Below, one piece after another: positions 63,575-64,000 of a stretch of 64,000 nt of DNA. The notes beneath the pieces are model-generated. The model worked only from the letters and a program-made list of their open reading frames with translations. It had not been told where the DNA came from and searched no databases. Both the position numbers and the translations under genes were made by a program. The stretch is from Vibrio proteolyticus NBRC 13287 (GTDB taxonomy: Bacteria; Pseudomonadota; Gammaproteobacteria; Enterobacterales; Vibrionaceae). Position 1 is the first letter of the stretch; each line of letters opens with the position of its first letter. The stretch covers positions 62,001 through 126,000 of the forward strand of contig NZ_BATJ01000003.1 in assembly GCF_000467125.1 (NCBI RefSeq). Reading direction: 5' to 3'.

Positions 63575-64000
63575 ATGAAATCAAAAACTTATGTATTAAA
63601 AACGGAACTGGCGACAAAAATCATTAAATTTCAATTAATTAAAAAACAATATGCCACCTATTCCTATGAAATAAGTATTGTATTAAAATGCAATAAAGTA
63701 TGTAGTCACAGTGAGCATCCTATGCTGCAAAGCATCAATGATTTGAGTATCAAGCACCTTTTACTAGGAATAAATAATGTCGGTTCGGTTCATCTAATCG
63801 ATATTCCATCGAAGAGAGCGCGGAATTATTTGAGAGGTACAGACCCTACGAGCTTCAAGCAAACTCGTCGAGCTTTAGAAAAGATCAAGCACAGTTGCAC
63901 CAACTCCGAGTTCAAAAAGTCTGTCTTATTTGTTAGATCCAGTTCCATTTTTGATGGAACAGAAATTGGTCAGTTACTTTCGGAACGGTGCCCTAACGAG
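63575..64000 (+). CDS. Unrecognised protein, N-terminal part, cut by the window edge
   Basis: A frame of 142 codons starts MKSKTYVLKTELATKIIKF and stays open to the right edge. The product is basic and Lys/Ser-rich, with HLLLGINNVGSVHLIDIPSKR and FVRSSSIFDGTEIGQLLSE. No signal peptide, membrane helix or known motif is seen and the ribosome site is poor. AT-rich codon use is unlike the core genes. It may be part of the same accessory insertion as the HUH-like gene. Confidence 0.5.
   Translation, partial: MKSKTYVLKTELATKIIKFQLIKKQYATYSYEISIVLKCNKVCSHSEHPMLQSINDLSIKHLLLGINNVGSVHLIDIPSKRARNYLRGTDPTSFKQTRRALEKIKHSCTNSEFKKSVLFVRSSSIFDGTEIGQLLSERCPNE

Overview
The window is chromosomal DNA of a gammaproteobacterium, almost certainly a Vibrio. 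The evidence is a Vibrio-type FadR with its extra ligand-binding insert, a VC1899-type CARF nuclease next to fadR, a CsiV gene after mfd, a PlzB-like PilZ gene before mfd, and a c-di-GMP-I riboswitch before a secreted GH18 protein. Gene order from kdsB to ald matches my memory of V. cholerae chromosome 1, but the right third does not. I suspect the V. fluvialis/V. furnissii neighbourhood; this is inference, not a search result.

Layout. 1-9 kb, mostly minus: envelope genes kdsB (partial), ycaR, lpxK, msbA (lipid A), comEC (DNA uptake), a DUF2062 membrane protein, and lolC-lolD-lolE (lipoprotein release). 9-14.6 kb, plus: PilZ protein, mfd, csiV, GNAT acetyltransferase. 14.6-20.8 kb, minus: ndh, ycfP and a hinT-lipoprotein-ycfL-lpoB-thiK cluster like the enterobacterial one but without nagZ. 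21-33.6 kb: chemoreceptor, Card1-like CARF nuclease, fadR, nhaB, dsbB, ftsK, lrp, ald, yfbV. 33.9-37.4 kb: ackA-pta. 37.6-47.2 kb, minus: glutathionyl-hydroquinone reductase, oppABCDF, mscS, lysine/ornithine decarboxylase.

47-64 kb is more accessory. An AT-rich gap ends in a c-di-GMP-I riboswitch that leads into a GH18 chitinase-like secreted protein. Next come a MerR regulator and two NAD(P)-fold genes behind a 19-bp-spacer MerR-type promoter, a 63-aa protein with an internal duplication, a MesX-MesD pair (folate-independent methionine synthase), a MocR regulator divergent from a cyanide-insensitive-type bd oxidase (cioAB plus a 42-aa DUF2474 subunit), a decayed TetR gene, an intact TetR divergent from an alpha/beta hydrolase whose stop codon sits in a 7-bp tandem repeat, a HUH-like orphan, and an unrecognised ORF running off the edge.

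The most unusual items are the CRISPR-independent CARF/PD-(D/E)xK nuclease, the riboswitch-controlled GH18, a structured nhaB leader with a 13-codon peptide and competing hairpins, and the HUH-like protein. I saw no rRNA, tRNA, CRISPR array, complete insertion sequence or prophage.
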